This document shows positions 46,718 to 57,576 of a stretch of 64,000 nt of DNA, in pieces. Numbering within the stretch: the stretch's first letter is position 1; each line of letters begins with the position of its first letter. Made by a program: the position numbers and the translations under genes. The stretch is taken from the NCBI GenBank assembly GCA_020080175.1, contig JAGHQL010000084.1:45599-109598 (forward strand). Reading direction: 5' to 3'. The notes under the pieces are model-generated. The model searched no databases, was not told where the DNA came from, and was given only the letters and a program-made list of their open reading frames with translations. Origin of the DNA: Glutinoglossum americanum (lineage: Eukaryota; Ascomycota; Geoglossomycetes; Geoglossales; Geoglossaceae).

Positions 46718-49045
46718 ATTAGCGGGCGTGCGAATTGCCGTAGAGACGGCTGGATGGTTGAGTGATTTCCAATCGGTTGCTATTCAGGACAGCCTGAGGG
46801 TTGTCGGACACGGTGTCAAATGCGGCCATAATGCAATAAACCCTCTAGTCCAGGACTAGAATCGATGGTCCGTCCGAACTCTCCTACTCTAGCGAACGAG
46901 GGTGTGGGGTCGATACCAGCTAGTCCGGGGCGCTCAACACGGCACCCCATGCATAAGCATGAGGGACAAAGCCTGGGGACCGGACATCCTATCGACGGTT
47001 TAGTTCTGTTCAACCCTCACCGCGTGCCAAGTGACAGGGGGTCAGGGGGTAGACGATGGATGACGGCAGCTTACCCGAGATTTTAAGACCCTCGTTCGCA
47101 CATATAGGTTCTCTTCTCTTCTTCGGATTCTTGGTGAGGCCTTCTGCACTCCTTAGCCCTGCCAAGGAGAAACGGGAGGTTCTCCGCAACTTCTGTCGCA
47201 CAGATCCCCCCTCCCTTCAACGTGATCGTGCATGCTGCAGCCCGCTCCTAAATTCGTCCTTCGTTTCTTGCATTCTAGCTGCATTCGCGGGGTTGGGCGA
47301 GACGTCCGTCGCCGAGGATGGCGAATCACGCCCATTCTGTGCTCGTGTTTGGGAAAAGGCATGACACATCTTCTTCCTCCCCTCACACGGGACGCAGAAC
47401 AGCTGCGCACTACACGTACTTGCTTTTAGCGTCTGTGATCTGGAAGAAAGGGTCCAAGCCACCAAAATTATGAAGTTCATCTTACTATGTATGCACACGT
47501 GTAGCTATTGGCTAATGAACGGCACGCGAGCCTCAAGTTCCTGCGAGTCCGTTTGAGCCACACACCGCTTTCCTTAGTAATAAACAATTAGAGTCTAGCC
47601 TGCACTCGCTTCATTGGTAGAATCATTATGCATGGGCTTGTGGCAAAAGAACACCAAAAGAACGTGGCGCCGATGGCAAGCCGACCCAGAGAGACAAACG
47701 TGGGGGAGGGGAGAAGGGATCGGGTAACTATCCTATTTCGAAGGATTGCCGTCAGAACGGTGGAGCTGTGAGCGGGTGTCGCAACGTTTCCTGGCAATGA
47801 TGTTGCCTCTCTTATCACAACTTGGCGTGGCAACTTGGGAAACTTATCCCTTTCAGAGCGTTGGTGCCACTTCATCCTTAAGATAAGAGACGCGCCGGAC
47901 GTGAAGTTTCTTTTGCGGCTTTACATAGAAACAACTCCGATTTTCTTACAACACCGAAAAGGTAAGATGCTCTACCAGATACCATACCCGGTGGAGGCTC
48001 TCCGCGAAGCCATCCCGCGTGGTGCTTCCGCTGCTACGGACTGCGGAGGCGTGGGGCTCAATGTTGTGCGTCGGAAATTGCCGTCGCCCCCGACATGACG
48101 CGCGGCGGCAGCACTTCAAATGATTCTTGAGGCTCGCAGGTGCACTATCCGGGCAGGTCACTCTTCCCCGTGAATTTACAATGTGTTTTTTTTTTAGCAG
48201 AGCTACGGGCTTCTCGTGTGTTGGATCGCCACTAACAAACCCTCGTCTCGAAGGTCCTGCATGATACAGAATGCGGTTGTCTCGCGGTCGGCCTTGGCCG
48301 TTTCAGCGAATCGTATTCGTCAAAGCTCGAATATTTAATGGAGAAAATAAAATAGAAAATAAAATAGACGAGGAAAGGGCGGCGATCCCAACTATAAAGC
48401 CTCGGAAGTATAGCCACAGCCCCAATCAAGCGACCGAGAAAACTCACAGGGAAGCAAGAACACATATACCTACAAATTAGTTACTCTGATGTAGGCAATC
48501 CTTCGATCTCTCATAATCTGATCAATGCTGAGTGCGATTTGAAAATTTTTCCTTGCCTTCCCAGCTCGGAATCTCCGCTGACGGGTTAGAACTTATTATC
48601 CAATTGGGAGGCTTCCCGAGAGCATTCAAGGTACGATGACCTCAGCTCAAATAAAAATCAGTAGAAGAATTTAGTGCACTTGGACTTGTACTTGCACTTT
48701 CTTTATTTTCGGAAACATAGATAGATACCCAAGGCAATAGTATTCTTTATATACATACGGTACAGTACATACACGGAAAGGCACATCATCTCTCTGACTG
48801 TCGCCGCATCGCTAGCGACCTCCTGGCTGGGTCCGGACTGAAGTACGGATGATCAATCATTCAGTCCTTCAATCATGATCCCGAACAAAAGCAATTATAT
48901 TAATAGCGGTCTGCCGGAAGCGAGGCGGCACATTGCCAAGGTCGGGTTTGGGAGGCTGGAACTGCCGAGATGGCCCCACGACGCTTTCAAATCTGCCCGT
49001 ACGACGAGCTGCTCCATGTAAGTTGTGTAGCATCCATCGATCGAT
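46718..49045. other. Divergent intergenic region, no gene recognised
   Basis: Lies between the dioxygenase gene (leftward) and the bZIP gene (rightward). Only short open frames are present. A TATATACATACGGTACAG segment near 48750 is about 300 bp upstream of the bZIP ATG. A T9-10 run occurs near 48185. Confidence 0.5.
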
Positions 49046-50889
49046 ATGGCCTCCAAAGCCCCGCGCAAGAGGAAGACCTCGGTGCCCGCCGACGTTGATG
49101 ACGACGCTGCTGAGCAACGGAAGCGTGACAAAAAGCGGGTTCAAAATCGACTTTCGCAGCAATGCTATCGGGAGAAGCAGGCCTCCTACATTAAGCAGTT
49201 GGAACGCTTCGTCGAGAACGTCCAGGCTGCCGGATCCGGGCAGGCGGATATCCCATCGCAGTTGCAGGAGATGCAGAAGAAGCAGTTGCGCTTGATGAAG
49301 GAGAATCAGGAGCTACGAGAAGCCATATTGAGAATGCGGAAGAAGCTTTTGAGTCTGAGCACTGCAGCTTCTACGTCTGCGGGTACGAGAATCAAACATA
49401 TCTCCTATGATTTAAATCTTCCTACGTTAACTAAGGAAGTCCTCAGACGATGTAATTTTTGAGAGGATTCTGAATGCGCCAACGGATGACGACCAGCAAG
49501 CCAAACCGGAAGAGGACGCCTCACAGGAGACTCCCGCCATAACTGATGTCCAGAACCCTTTTACAATAAATTTCGCAGCCGGTGCTATCCCACCGCTACT
49601 AGACGCTCCACCGGTGGCGACACCCGACTCCATGACCGACCCTCTATCTATGGACAATTTCAACACCATCCTCAACCATATCCCAGATCACATTCCCAAC
49701 CATATCCCAAACCACATTTCCAACCATATCCTAAACCACATTCCCAACCATATCTCCATGCCCTCTTCAAATTCTCTTGCCATAGTTCCACCCGCTACGG
49801 CGGCTCTCAGCGACCACAACAAGCAGCTGACAGGCGACATGCCACTCCGCTTCAATGCATCTCTGGCCGGCCCTTCGATACCAGCCATAGCTCCTATAAC
49901 CACACCTTACTACCCGAGTAGGGATAGCATCAAGATTGACCCGGCAGACTACTCGGACATCGTCATGGAAGGGACTGAGAAATCGGTAAGGGAAGCTATG
50001 GAAAAGATGAGATTTGGCTATTTCAGGGACTCCTACAGTCAATGGGCAATGGCTCGACAGTTTACGCCCCAACAAATCGAGGAGATCGACCACATGACCC
50101 TCTCCGACCTCTGCAGGATTGCATTCCGTATAGTGTTCAAAGCCACCGCGCTCGAGAAATACGTGTACGCGGGGGTATGTCCAATCGTTCTAGATTGTAT
50201 CCATCTGCTGCCAGCACGGACTGACTGAGGGATGTGTATAGGGTACCGTACCAGTCGTAGAAAAGGTTCTTCGATGGCGCATTTCTCCTTCCGCGGAAAA
50301 TCGCGCCGCAATCAATGAACCCTTCCGCCCCACGCCACTCCAGCAGCTTGTTCGTGATCGCCATCCCTCTATCGACTTCATCCACTGGGGTGAGCTTCGT
50401 GACCAGCTGATTATATATATAGGCGCCTATGACATGCAAACGCTCATCATGGACAGCCTCCTGTATCTCGTTCGGGAAGTCCCGCAACTTCACATTGCTA
50501 TTCCAGTCTTGGAATTTTACAATGCCCTAGCTGCAGCTTCGGAACCCCCAGACTTCGCATCGGAGCCGATTGCCGCACAATACGACCCTCTCATCCCCTA
50601 TAACCCCAACTCTCCGGCTACTCTTAGTCTCGTAAAGAAATTTGGCCTAGATAGAGTATTGGAGCGGAAGCTGACGCCCGTCTTTGCCAAAAAATATCCA
50701 TTTTTAGATATCTCGAGCAGTGAGTTCCCTTTCCACTTTTTCCCCTTCCCTGAATGAGCCTCCACCCCGAGTCACCCAGGCTAACTTCTCTCTCCAGTTG
50801 TGTCGAAGCTTCCGGTTGTACACTATGCGGACATAGGACCTTATGAGCGATATTTCCCTTGCCCAAACGTTACCGGGAGTGTTTCCTGA
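49046..50889 (+). CDS. bZIP transcription factor with C-terminal DUF3425
   Basis: Four exons join in phase: 49046-49382, 49447-50174, 50242-50719 and 50798-50889, giving 544 aa. The basic region (residues about 27-45: KRDKKRVQNRLSQQCYREK) has the bZIP asparagine and arginine spacing of the fungal AP-1-like group with a variant SQQCYR core. A coiled-coil zipper follows to about residue 110 (QLRLMKENQELREAILRMRK). The middle is disordered and contains a tandem NHIP repeat. Residues about 330-530 match DUF3425: VEKVLRWRISPSAENRAAIN, PTPLQQLVRDRHPSIDFIHW and LRDQLI, then LARGE-free hydrophobic helices to the end. The pairing of bZIP and DUF3425 is common in Pezizomycotina and implies a nuclear DNA-binding regulator. 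Targets are unknown. The gene is divergent from the ethylene-forming-enzyme-like gene but 2.5 kb away, so co-regulation is only a possibility. Confidence 0.9.
49674..49757 (+). repeat. In-frame NHIP tandem repeat in the bZIP gene
   Basis: Seven tandem 12-bp units encode NHIP-type tetrapeptides (NHIP, DHIP, NHIP, NHIS, NHIL, NHIP, NHIS). Alternate units differ in codon choice, giving a 24-bp higher-order period. It lies in the linker between the zipper and DUF3425. Histidines every four residues could bind metal or simply mark slippage. Confidence 0.85.
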
Positions 50890-51618
50890 AAGGGTGTATC
50901 TAGGAAATAGGAGTTGAGCATTTTGGAGTCGTTTCTATAAACCCTGAATTATCCAATGTTTTTTAGCACAGGTTCGTGTCTGGCGTATTCTACCTGTAAT
51001 TGATTTTTTTTAATCCATCATGGCGTTGTCTTTGTAACTAGCTTCTGGGGTTCAGCGGATCAGCGGATCGCATTATAGGGAGATAGAGCACCTCCGGCAG
51101 TTATTGCGGGCCGAAGGCAACGGTACAATCGCTGCGACATGGCAGAATCAGCATTCAGCAAACGGGGGAGGAAGATAGAGAGAAAAGCTATAGGACCAGA
51201 TTTCAAGATCTATTCCCTGCGCACTGATACTCATCCGCTCGTCAAGCCCGGCTTAGTGAAAACGGATAATCGCGACCTCGTCGACATCTCCCAGTAGGGA
51301 GGTGCCTCGAAGACCGAATTTCTCCACCCTTTATCGCTTGGAGGTGAATGCTGATGTCCTTAAAGCAGAGACAGAACGATCGGGTGAGTTTACCACCACA
51401 ATCATGTCAGTACATACGCTCATAGGTTGAGGACAATTTAATGTATCTTATGCCTCCTAAGTTTGTATAATCCTCTATGGTGGTGAGCCCGCTTGCCTGA
51501 ACTCTTTTGGTATCGTTGTTCCAGGCATGTCATGTGTGCTAGCCAATTTCCCTTGCTCGACTCTCAGACATCAGTTTCGGCAACACCAATCAAGCTTCAA
51601 AGACTCCACGATATTGAA
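50890..51618. other. Intergenic, no gene recognised
   Basis: 3' region of the bZIP gene and 5' region of the DUF7918 gene, same strand. Nothing structured was seen. Confidence 0.5.
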
Positions 51619-54600
51619 ATGCCGAAGCTCAAACAGCTCTTGTGCTCTATCGAGCATGCAGATTCCAGCAATCCTTTTCGCGAGTATAGGACATACTATG
51701 GTGACGGTTTTGTGCAGACACATATCGCCGTTCCAACCGCCCCAACACCCTTCATGCTGCATCTATCATCCACCGGCTATATTGCACCAGGCCTGGCGAT
51801 GTTCGTCTTTATGGACGGTGTCTACCAGTGCAACCGCAATGCTGATGGGCTTGTACCGCTGAGCGAAAGCACGGAGAAGGGTCAAACGGAGGTCGACTTT
51901 CTCGTTCGTCAGAAGGAGCAGATGCTGAACGACGACACATGGGTAGGGCGGGACTGGAGGTTCGAGAAGTTTAATATCGGTATGTGGCATACCCATTTCC
52001 CTTTCCCCCAACGATAGCACCTATCAGCTTCGAACCCAACCTTAATACGAATTGCGTTTTTCTCGCTGCGCAGTTAGTGGGGAGATATGCAACAACTACC
52101 ACCCGCCCTCCCCTGACATATCCCACCTTGGCTATATCGAGGTGGTCGTACTCCGATGTTTAAATTCCGCGGGCTCCGCAACGATTTTACCTCTTAACCC
52201 TGGATCGCCAACCCCAAACAAGGAAGGCATTCCACGGATCCCCGGAACACCGCCTTCATCACCCACCTTAGGCGGTCTTTTCTTCGATGGCGGAGGAGAC
52301 TGCCGTCTCCCGAAACACGTAAGCTTTGGATATGACGGTATCGAGGACCAGAGTACAAAGAGCGGATCGAAGACGGTGAGGTTCGGAGACGATGAGAGTT
52401 GGGATCAATTCCATGACGGAAACAATGTGCAGTGGGATTATTCTTACACTGGACCGAGCCTTGGGACGTGGTATACAATGGACGGGAGCCATGACCGTAG
52501 TCACCGCAGAGGCAGGTTTCATCCTGAGGAAGCATGGGAACAACGCACCCAGGCCTATGAGCATTACCTCAAGGACTGGCTAAATGTCAACGGCCAATTT
52601 GACGAAACCAGAGGTCATGGCACACTTCCAGATAGCGTTCACCGTAGCCGTTCCCGGCGTCAGGCTAGATTTGGCCATAACCGCGCACGCCCACCAACAA
52701 CCCATGAGTGGAGACCGAGAGCCCGACCGGAAGATCGTAGCAGAAGCCGGTTGGTAGGCCCTCCCGTTGTCGGTAGTGGATCTGGAACCTATCGTGCATC
52801 CGAGTCAGGTCAAGAGCGCCAAGGGTACGACAGTGGATACCACTACCCGAATAACGCGGTCGAGCCAAGTGAGCAATACAACGATGGCCATGGCATGCAG
52901 GACCGACTCGATAGATTAGGATACGACGTCAACTGGGGTTATTGGGACGGTGGGGAGTCTGGAGATCATGGAATTGGCTGGACTGGTAATAGTCACCAAT
53001 ATTTTCGGGGACGCAGCCAGCCGTCTAGGGCCCCCTACCCAATTCAAGAGCAACCCACCAATCCTGGGACCTGGAAGGCCCCATCCGAATGGAACGGTGG
53101 AAACGGTATGGGCGACCAGAGAGACGCGCCGCAGAATAGCTTGAGAGACGATAATGATACTGGACAACATCGCGACAGCGGCGGGAATAGATGGAGCGCT
53201 AATGGCGGACCGGATGTTAATAATTGGGTCATTCATGACGGCAGTGGAACTTGGAAGCCACCGGCCTGGAATGACCACAGTTTTCGTAAAGCCAGCGGAG
53301 ACGATCGGAATACTCCGAATCCTTCCGCCGAGAATACGAACTTCGGCATCACACCTACCGGACAAGGAACCTGGACCAGCCCTGATGCAAGAGGCCAACT
53401 GAGGGTGATGTCCGGGAATCTGAATAGCGATACCAATCGCTCAACTCGAGGAGGCGGAAATACCGTTCACCCGAGCCGTGAAAACGATTGGAACGGCGGG
53501 GGCTGGAAGGACGACGACCAGTTCAACAAAAAGAGTAACTGGGGCGGGAGTAACAACAACAGAGGCAACGACAATTTCCACAAACAAGGGGGCCAACCGA
53601 ATGAACATGGGAATACAGAGGGGAATTGGGGTGGGGGTGGTATGGGAGATGGCCATCGTAACCAAGAGAGCAGTTGGAAGGAAGGTGGAAATAATAGTGG
53701 CAATAGCCGTCTCTCCAAGTGGGGGGGAGGCAAGCCGAATGAGCGTGGAGCTATAGAAGGTAGCTGGGGTAGAGGCGGGTTAGGGGGTGGCCACCGCCAA
53801 CAGCAAAACAATCGGAAGGAGGGTGGAGATAGTACAGGCAATAGCAATCTCTCCCAACGAGAGGGAAACAAGTCAAACGAACGCGAGAATAACGGCGGGA
53901 ATTGGAGCGGGGTTGGGAATGACAACCGCCCAAACAATGACAGGCTCAAGCGGGGCTGGGAAGGCAAGAGCACCATCCGCTCGAATGCGGGCCAAAGAAA
54001 TTCGAATAGCGGAGAGATAAGGAATAAAAACCGCTCTAACGGAGAAGGAAGTGGCCGGGACGGGGGTAACGCAAATTTCAACCTCCCGAATGCAGACCAG
54101 GGATATCCAAATACCAGAGGAGGCGATGGTTCAAATCATGGGGCCTCGAGACGCGGCGGTGGATACGACAGCTTGCCAAACCACGGCAGAAGGGGCCAGG
54201 ATGTAAACAGCCGGAAGGGCAATCGCTCAAGTAATGAAGGGGGAAGCAAAGGCCGTGGCGGCAATGACGGCAAATCTAACCAAGGAAGCAGAGCATGGGG
54301 CAGGGGGGAAGGCGGAGGCGGAGTGAACAGTTCAGGAAATCCAGTCGGACCGAACAACGGTACCAACAGCTGGAGGGCAGGCGGCAACAACACAAGACCA
54401 AACCAAGCCGACAATACAGCAAGTCGTGAGGTCAGTAACCAAAATGGCGAGGACGGAGGCTGGGGTGGTGGCGATACTGGACCAGGCCACGGAGAGTTCA
54501 ATGCGGATGGCGTCAATGGTAGTTGGGGTGACGGGAACTACAATAACACTAGGGAGGAGTGGAGTGGTGGCGAAGGTAACGGCAACAACGGAGAAGACAC

Positions 54601-55697
54601 AGCCGGTAATCCTAATAACGACCATCCTAGTAGCGGGAACAACCGAGGGGAGTGGGGCGCCGGCGACGATAATAATGGCAACCCAGAAGTGTCGGGCTGC
54701 GGCAGCAACCGCAATGCCAATCCCGGAGACTGGGGCGGCGATAATGACAACGAAAACAAGAACAATGAAGATTGGAATGGTGAGAACAGCCAGGATCCCA
54801 ACCTAAACGCGGCCAACTATAGTTGGGGCGACACAGGCAACGAAAACATGAAGGGAGACAACGCGGGTGTAGACGCCTTCAGCTACCAACCTAACAACAA
54901 CTCAGGCAACGACAATTACAAAGCTGACGAGAACAACACCTGGAGCCAGCCGACTCTGAACCCGACCGACAACTGGCAGACCGATCCCGCCACAGAAGAA
55001 TCCGCACCCCACAACAACTCCTCGCCGGAGCTCAGCCTACCCTACGTAAAGCCCTACTGGTCATCCTGGGAGGCCGATTCCGGACATGTCCAGTCACCCC
55101 CCGAGCCCAACGTCGGCCGCAAACGATCGGACAGCACCCGCATCGGAGACGATGAGGCGCCCCTATACTCAATCCACGAGGACCAGCTGCGGAACCGCTC
55201 GGCGTCCCACCAGGTGCACCACGGGAGCCCGGCGTATTACGCCCGCGAGCTGCGGAAACCCGTTTATCTCGACACGATGGAAGAACCGTACGCGGTGTTT
55301 GTATTTAAGTATCGATCTAGAAGTGTGTTGCCTCCCCTTGTGACGGGCAAGGAAGGGGTTTTCCGGTGCTCTTTCGGCTAACTTCTAACCTGTTGGGGTG
55401 GGGGCAGGCGCTCTCGAGCGGCTATTGAGGATCCCCATCGCCGGGGACGAGGAGGACGAGAAGGCGAGGTTGATGCGCTTGTCGAAGGACGAGATCATCG
55501 AAGAGCTGCTGAGAATGAAGGTGGGATTTGTCCTTCGCCCCTCCTACTCTATGGTTTCTTTCTTTCTACTGATTCTTAAATAGCTTGGGGTTCCCGCGGG
55601 ACCCAACGAGAGCATCGGCGAGGAGAAGGGCGTCGATGCTAAGAATAAGTGCGGTGGTGGGTCTGTTGGTGGGGGGGCCGGGGGTGGTGGATGGTAA
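51619..55697 (+). CDS. DUF7918-type protein interrupted by a very large Gly/Asn-rich region
   Basis: Four exons join in phase: 51619-51979, 52074-55322, 55408-55520 and 55584-55697, giving 1278 aa. I chose ATG 51619 because family members start close to this conserved segment (MPKLKQLLCSIEHADS). Residues 1 to about 150 look like the first part of DUF7918: GYIAPGLAMFVFMDGVYQC, then GRDWRFEKFNI, then HLGYIEVVVLR. The family's closing part appears only at about 1190-1240 (EPYAVFVFKYRSRSALERLL, then LSKDEIIEELLRMK). Roughly a thousand residues between are hydrophilic and dominated by Gly, Asn, Ser, Arg, Asp and Trp, with a 46-residue tandem repeat and frequent NWGG/GNN motifs, a prion-like or condensate-type composition. 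The normal domain is about 200 residues. The insertion lies in one 3.2-kb exon. The family's function is unknown; RNA binding by RGG-like segments is speculation. Confidence 0.8.
53597..53934 (+). repeat. 138-bp coding minisatellite
   Basis: Units begin at 53597, 53735 and 53873, exactly 138 bp (46 codons) apart. Each starts NER/NEH, continues with EGxWG and GHRxQ, and ends with KEGGxxxGNSxLS; the third copy is partial and diverged. This shows how the Gly/Asn-rich insertion has grown by tandem duplication. Confidence 0.85.
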
Positions 55698-56982
55698 GCT
55701 GACGTAAAGTACCAGCAAGGAGATTTGAATGCAACTTTGGCTATTATTCTCGTCCCTACGTACCCTCAATTCCCCCAAGAAAAAACCCAAAAGACCATTA
55801 CCTGTTCGATCCCCAAAAAAAATTTTTTTTTTTCACTCGGCTCCCTCTTCTACACCTACTCTCCAAATCACGCTTCTTGTTTTCCTTTACTCTCTAGGTG
55901 TACTAAACTAGCTTGGGACCACCATTTCCCCAGCCAAGACATTTTGCATTGCCGGCGGGTCTATTTTTCCTTATTTGCTACCCGTATGTTTCTTTTTTTT
56001 TTTTTTCACGGAAATGATAACGGAAATGGGCGATGATGATAAACGATAACGACAATGACGCTACCCACTTGACTCTCCGCTTTTCTTTTCCTTTTTTGGC
56101 GGCTTCGGTCTAGACTTACATAAGCGCATATTCCGGGCATAGAATCTAGCAATGCGGAAGCCCTGACTGAAGGCATAATAGCCCTGTAGGCGGTCGTGAG
56201 CATGGTCTAGACGCAAGGTTTCACCAGCTTGAGAGGGTGTGTTCTTTCAATAACTTCACGAACAAGAGCAACAACAAATTTAGACAAGCTAGGTGGAGGT
56301 GTTCAACCTGCCATGGTGGATGAGTTGGTGTTGTTACACTATTTTCGAGGTGCTAATATGGCATTAGTCGGTTTCATACACCCGATCTCCGCTCCATTGA
56401 CAGTTCAACGGTTTTTCCATCGCAACCTTCAACCATTTCTTCGATATTAAGATTCTGGCCCTTCGAATTGCCAAACCTCTCCAACCCCGGCACCGCTACC
56501 ATCTCCAGAATACCTCCTTGTGCCTTTCGGATCTTCTCCTCCGTTGACATCAGATTTGATCCCTGTAAAACCACTAAATATACCGTCCGCACACGATGTC
56601 CAGGGAAAACGCGGTAGGTCTTGACAGGTGGACTACGGTGAGGATTCAGGTAGCTTTGTGGGGTGGTGAGGAGCGGCGCGGGTGAAGAATTAATACTTGA
56701 CCTTTTTCCTGCTGGGTTGGATGGCAGACTTCACGAATCCTCTGTGCAGCTCCTACCAAGGTGAAAACTCGCCGGACTGGGTTCTTGTCGGATGCTTGAA
56801 CAAGCTCATAAGACCTAGCTAATACAAGAGGCCCTGTTACCACCTCTAGTTTGGTATGTTTCCAGCAACGAAGGACAAAGATAAACCAAGCTAACTCATG
56901 TCAGCCTTGCTGCGAAACTGTGTCCTCAAGCTTACCAGTTTCGCAAATCTACAAGCACCCACGACGAGATAGAGACCAAATA
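55698..56982. other. Intergenic; unassigned minus-strand ORFs
   Basis: Contains T-rich runs near 55825 and 55990. On the minus strand 56870-56702 and 56619-56374 are open and read like protein (LVLARSYELVQASDKN, then VAVPGLERFGNSKGQN), but their splice phases do not agree, so I do not call a gene. Confidence 0.35.
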
Positions 56983-57576
56983 ATGTTATTCAAGAGTAGG
57001 AAGAGGGAATTGGAAAGGCAGCTAGCAGCGCTTGAGTTGCAGAAACAGCAGGAACAAGAGGCACAGCAACAGAGGGAACAGCAAATAAGGGAGCAGTATC
57101 GGCTTGAGCAGGAAGCGCATCAACGTCAGATATGGCGATGGGAATATGAGCGCCGAGAACGTGAGCTGAAGGAGAATGAAGAGAAGGAGAAAGCTCGACT
57201 GGAAAAAAACAACGCCTAGACGCGGAGGATTCACAGAGAATGCAGCGAGCCAAGGAGAGGAAAGAGAGAATGAAATTGACGTCGCCCGAAGCCTTACGCG
57301 GGCTCCGAGACCTAGTCAGAAACCAGGTACCAGCTAGATATAGAAATTTGGAGCCTGAGGGGAGCAAGAGGACCGGATCGACCCATCATCACTGAGAAAA
57401 CGGAGAAGGCGGATGCGGTACCGCTGGAGAGATCTACACCACGGTCGACACCTGGGAGCAGAGCGACAAGGCGTGGGACTCCGGATGAATGGGAATTGGC
57501 GCAAAGCATCAAGGAGAGGATTCTAGCGGACGGCAAGAGATGGTGGGCGAACAACCCCCCATGGAACGAAGCTTAG
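56983..57576 (+). pseudogene. Frameshifted coiled-coil ORF of a fungal repeated type
   Basis: From ATG 56983 the frame encodes a charged coiled coil (RKRELERQLAALELQKQQEQ, then EYERRERELKENEEKEK). It ends at a TAG just after an A7 run at 57204-57210. One base away the sequence continues as RLDAEDSQRMQRAKERKERM, TSPEALRGLRDLVRN. A second shift near 57324 leads into YQLDIEIWSLRGARGPDRPI and a final KRWWANNPPWNEA. The order of segments matches a type of short fungal protein that I have seen before but cannot name. Two frameshifts in 600 bp, one at a homopolymer, suggest a broken copy, though a sequencing error at the A7 run is possible. Confidence 0.55.

Noticed and set aside
53467-54516. Long antisense open frames inside the DUF7918 gene
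   Set aside because: They mirror the Gly/Asn-rich coding strand; splice junctions and family matches are all on the plus strand.
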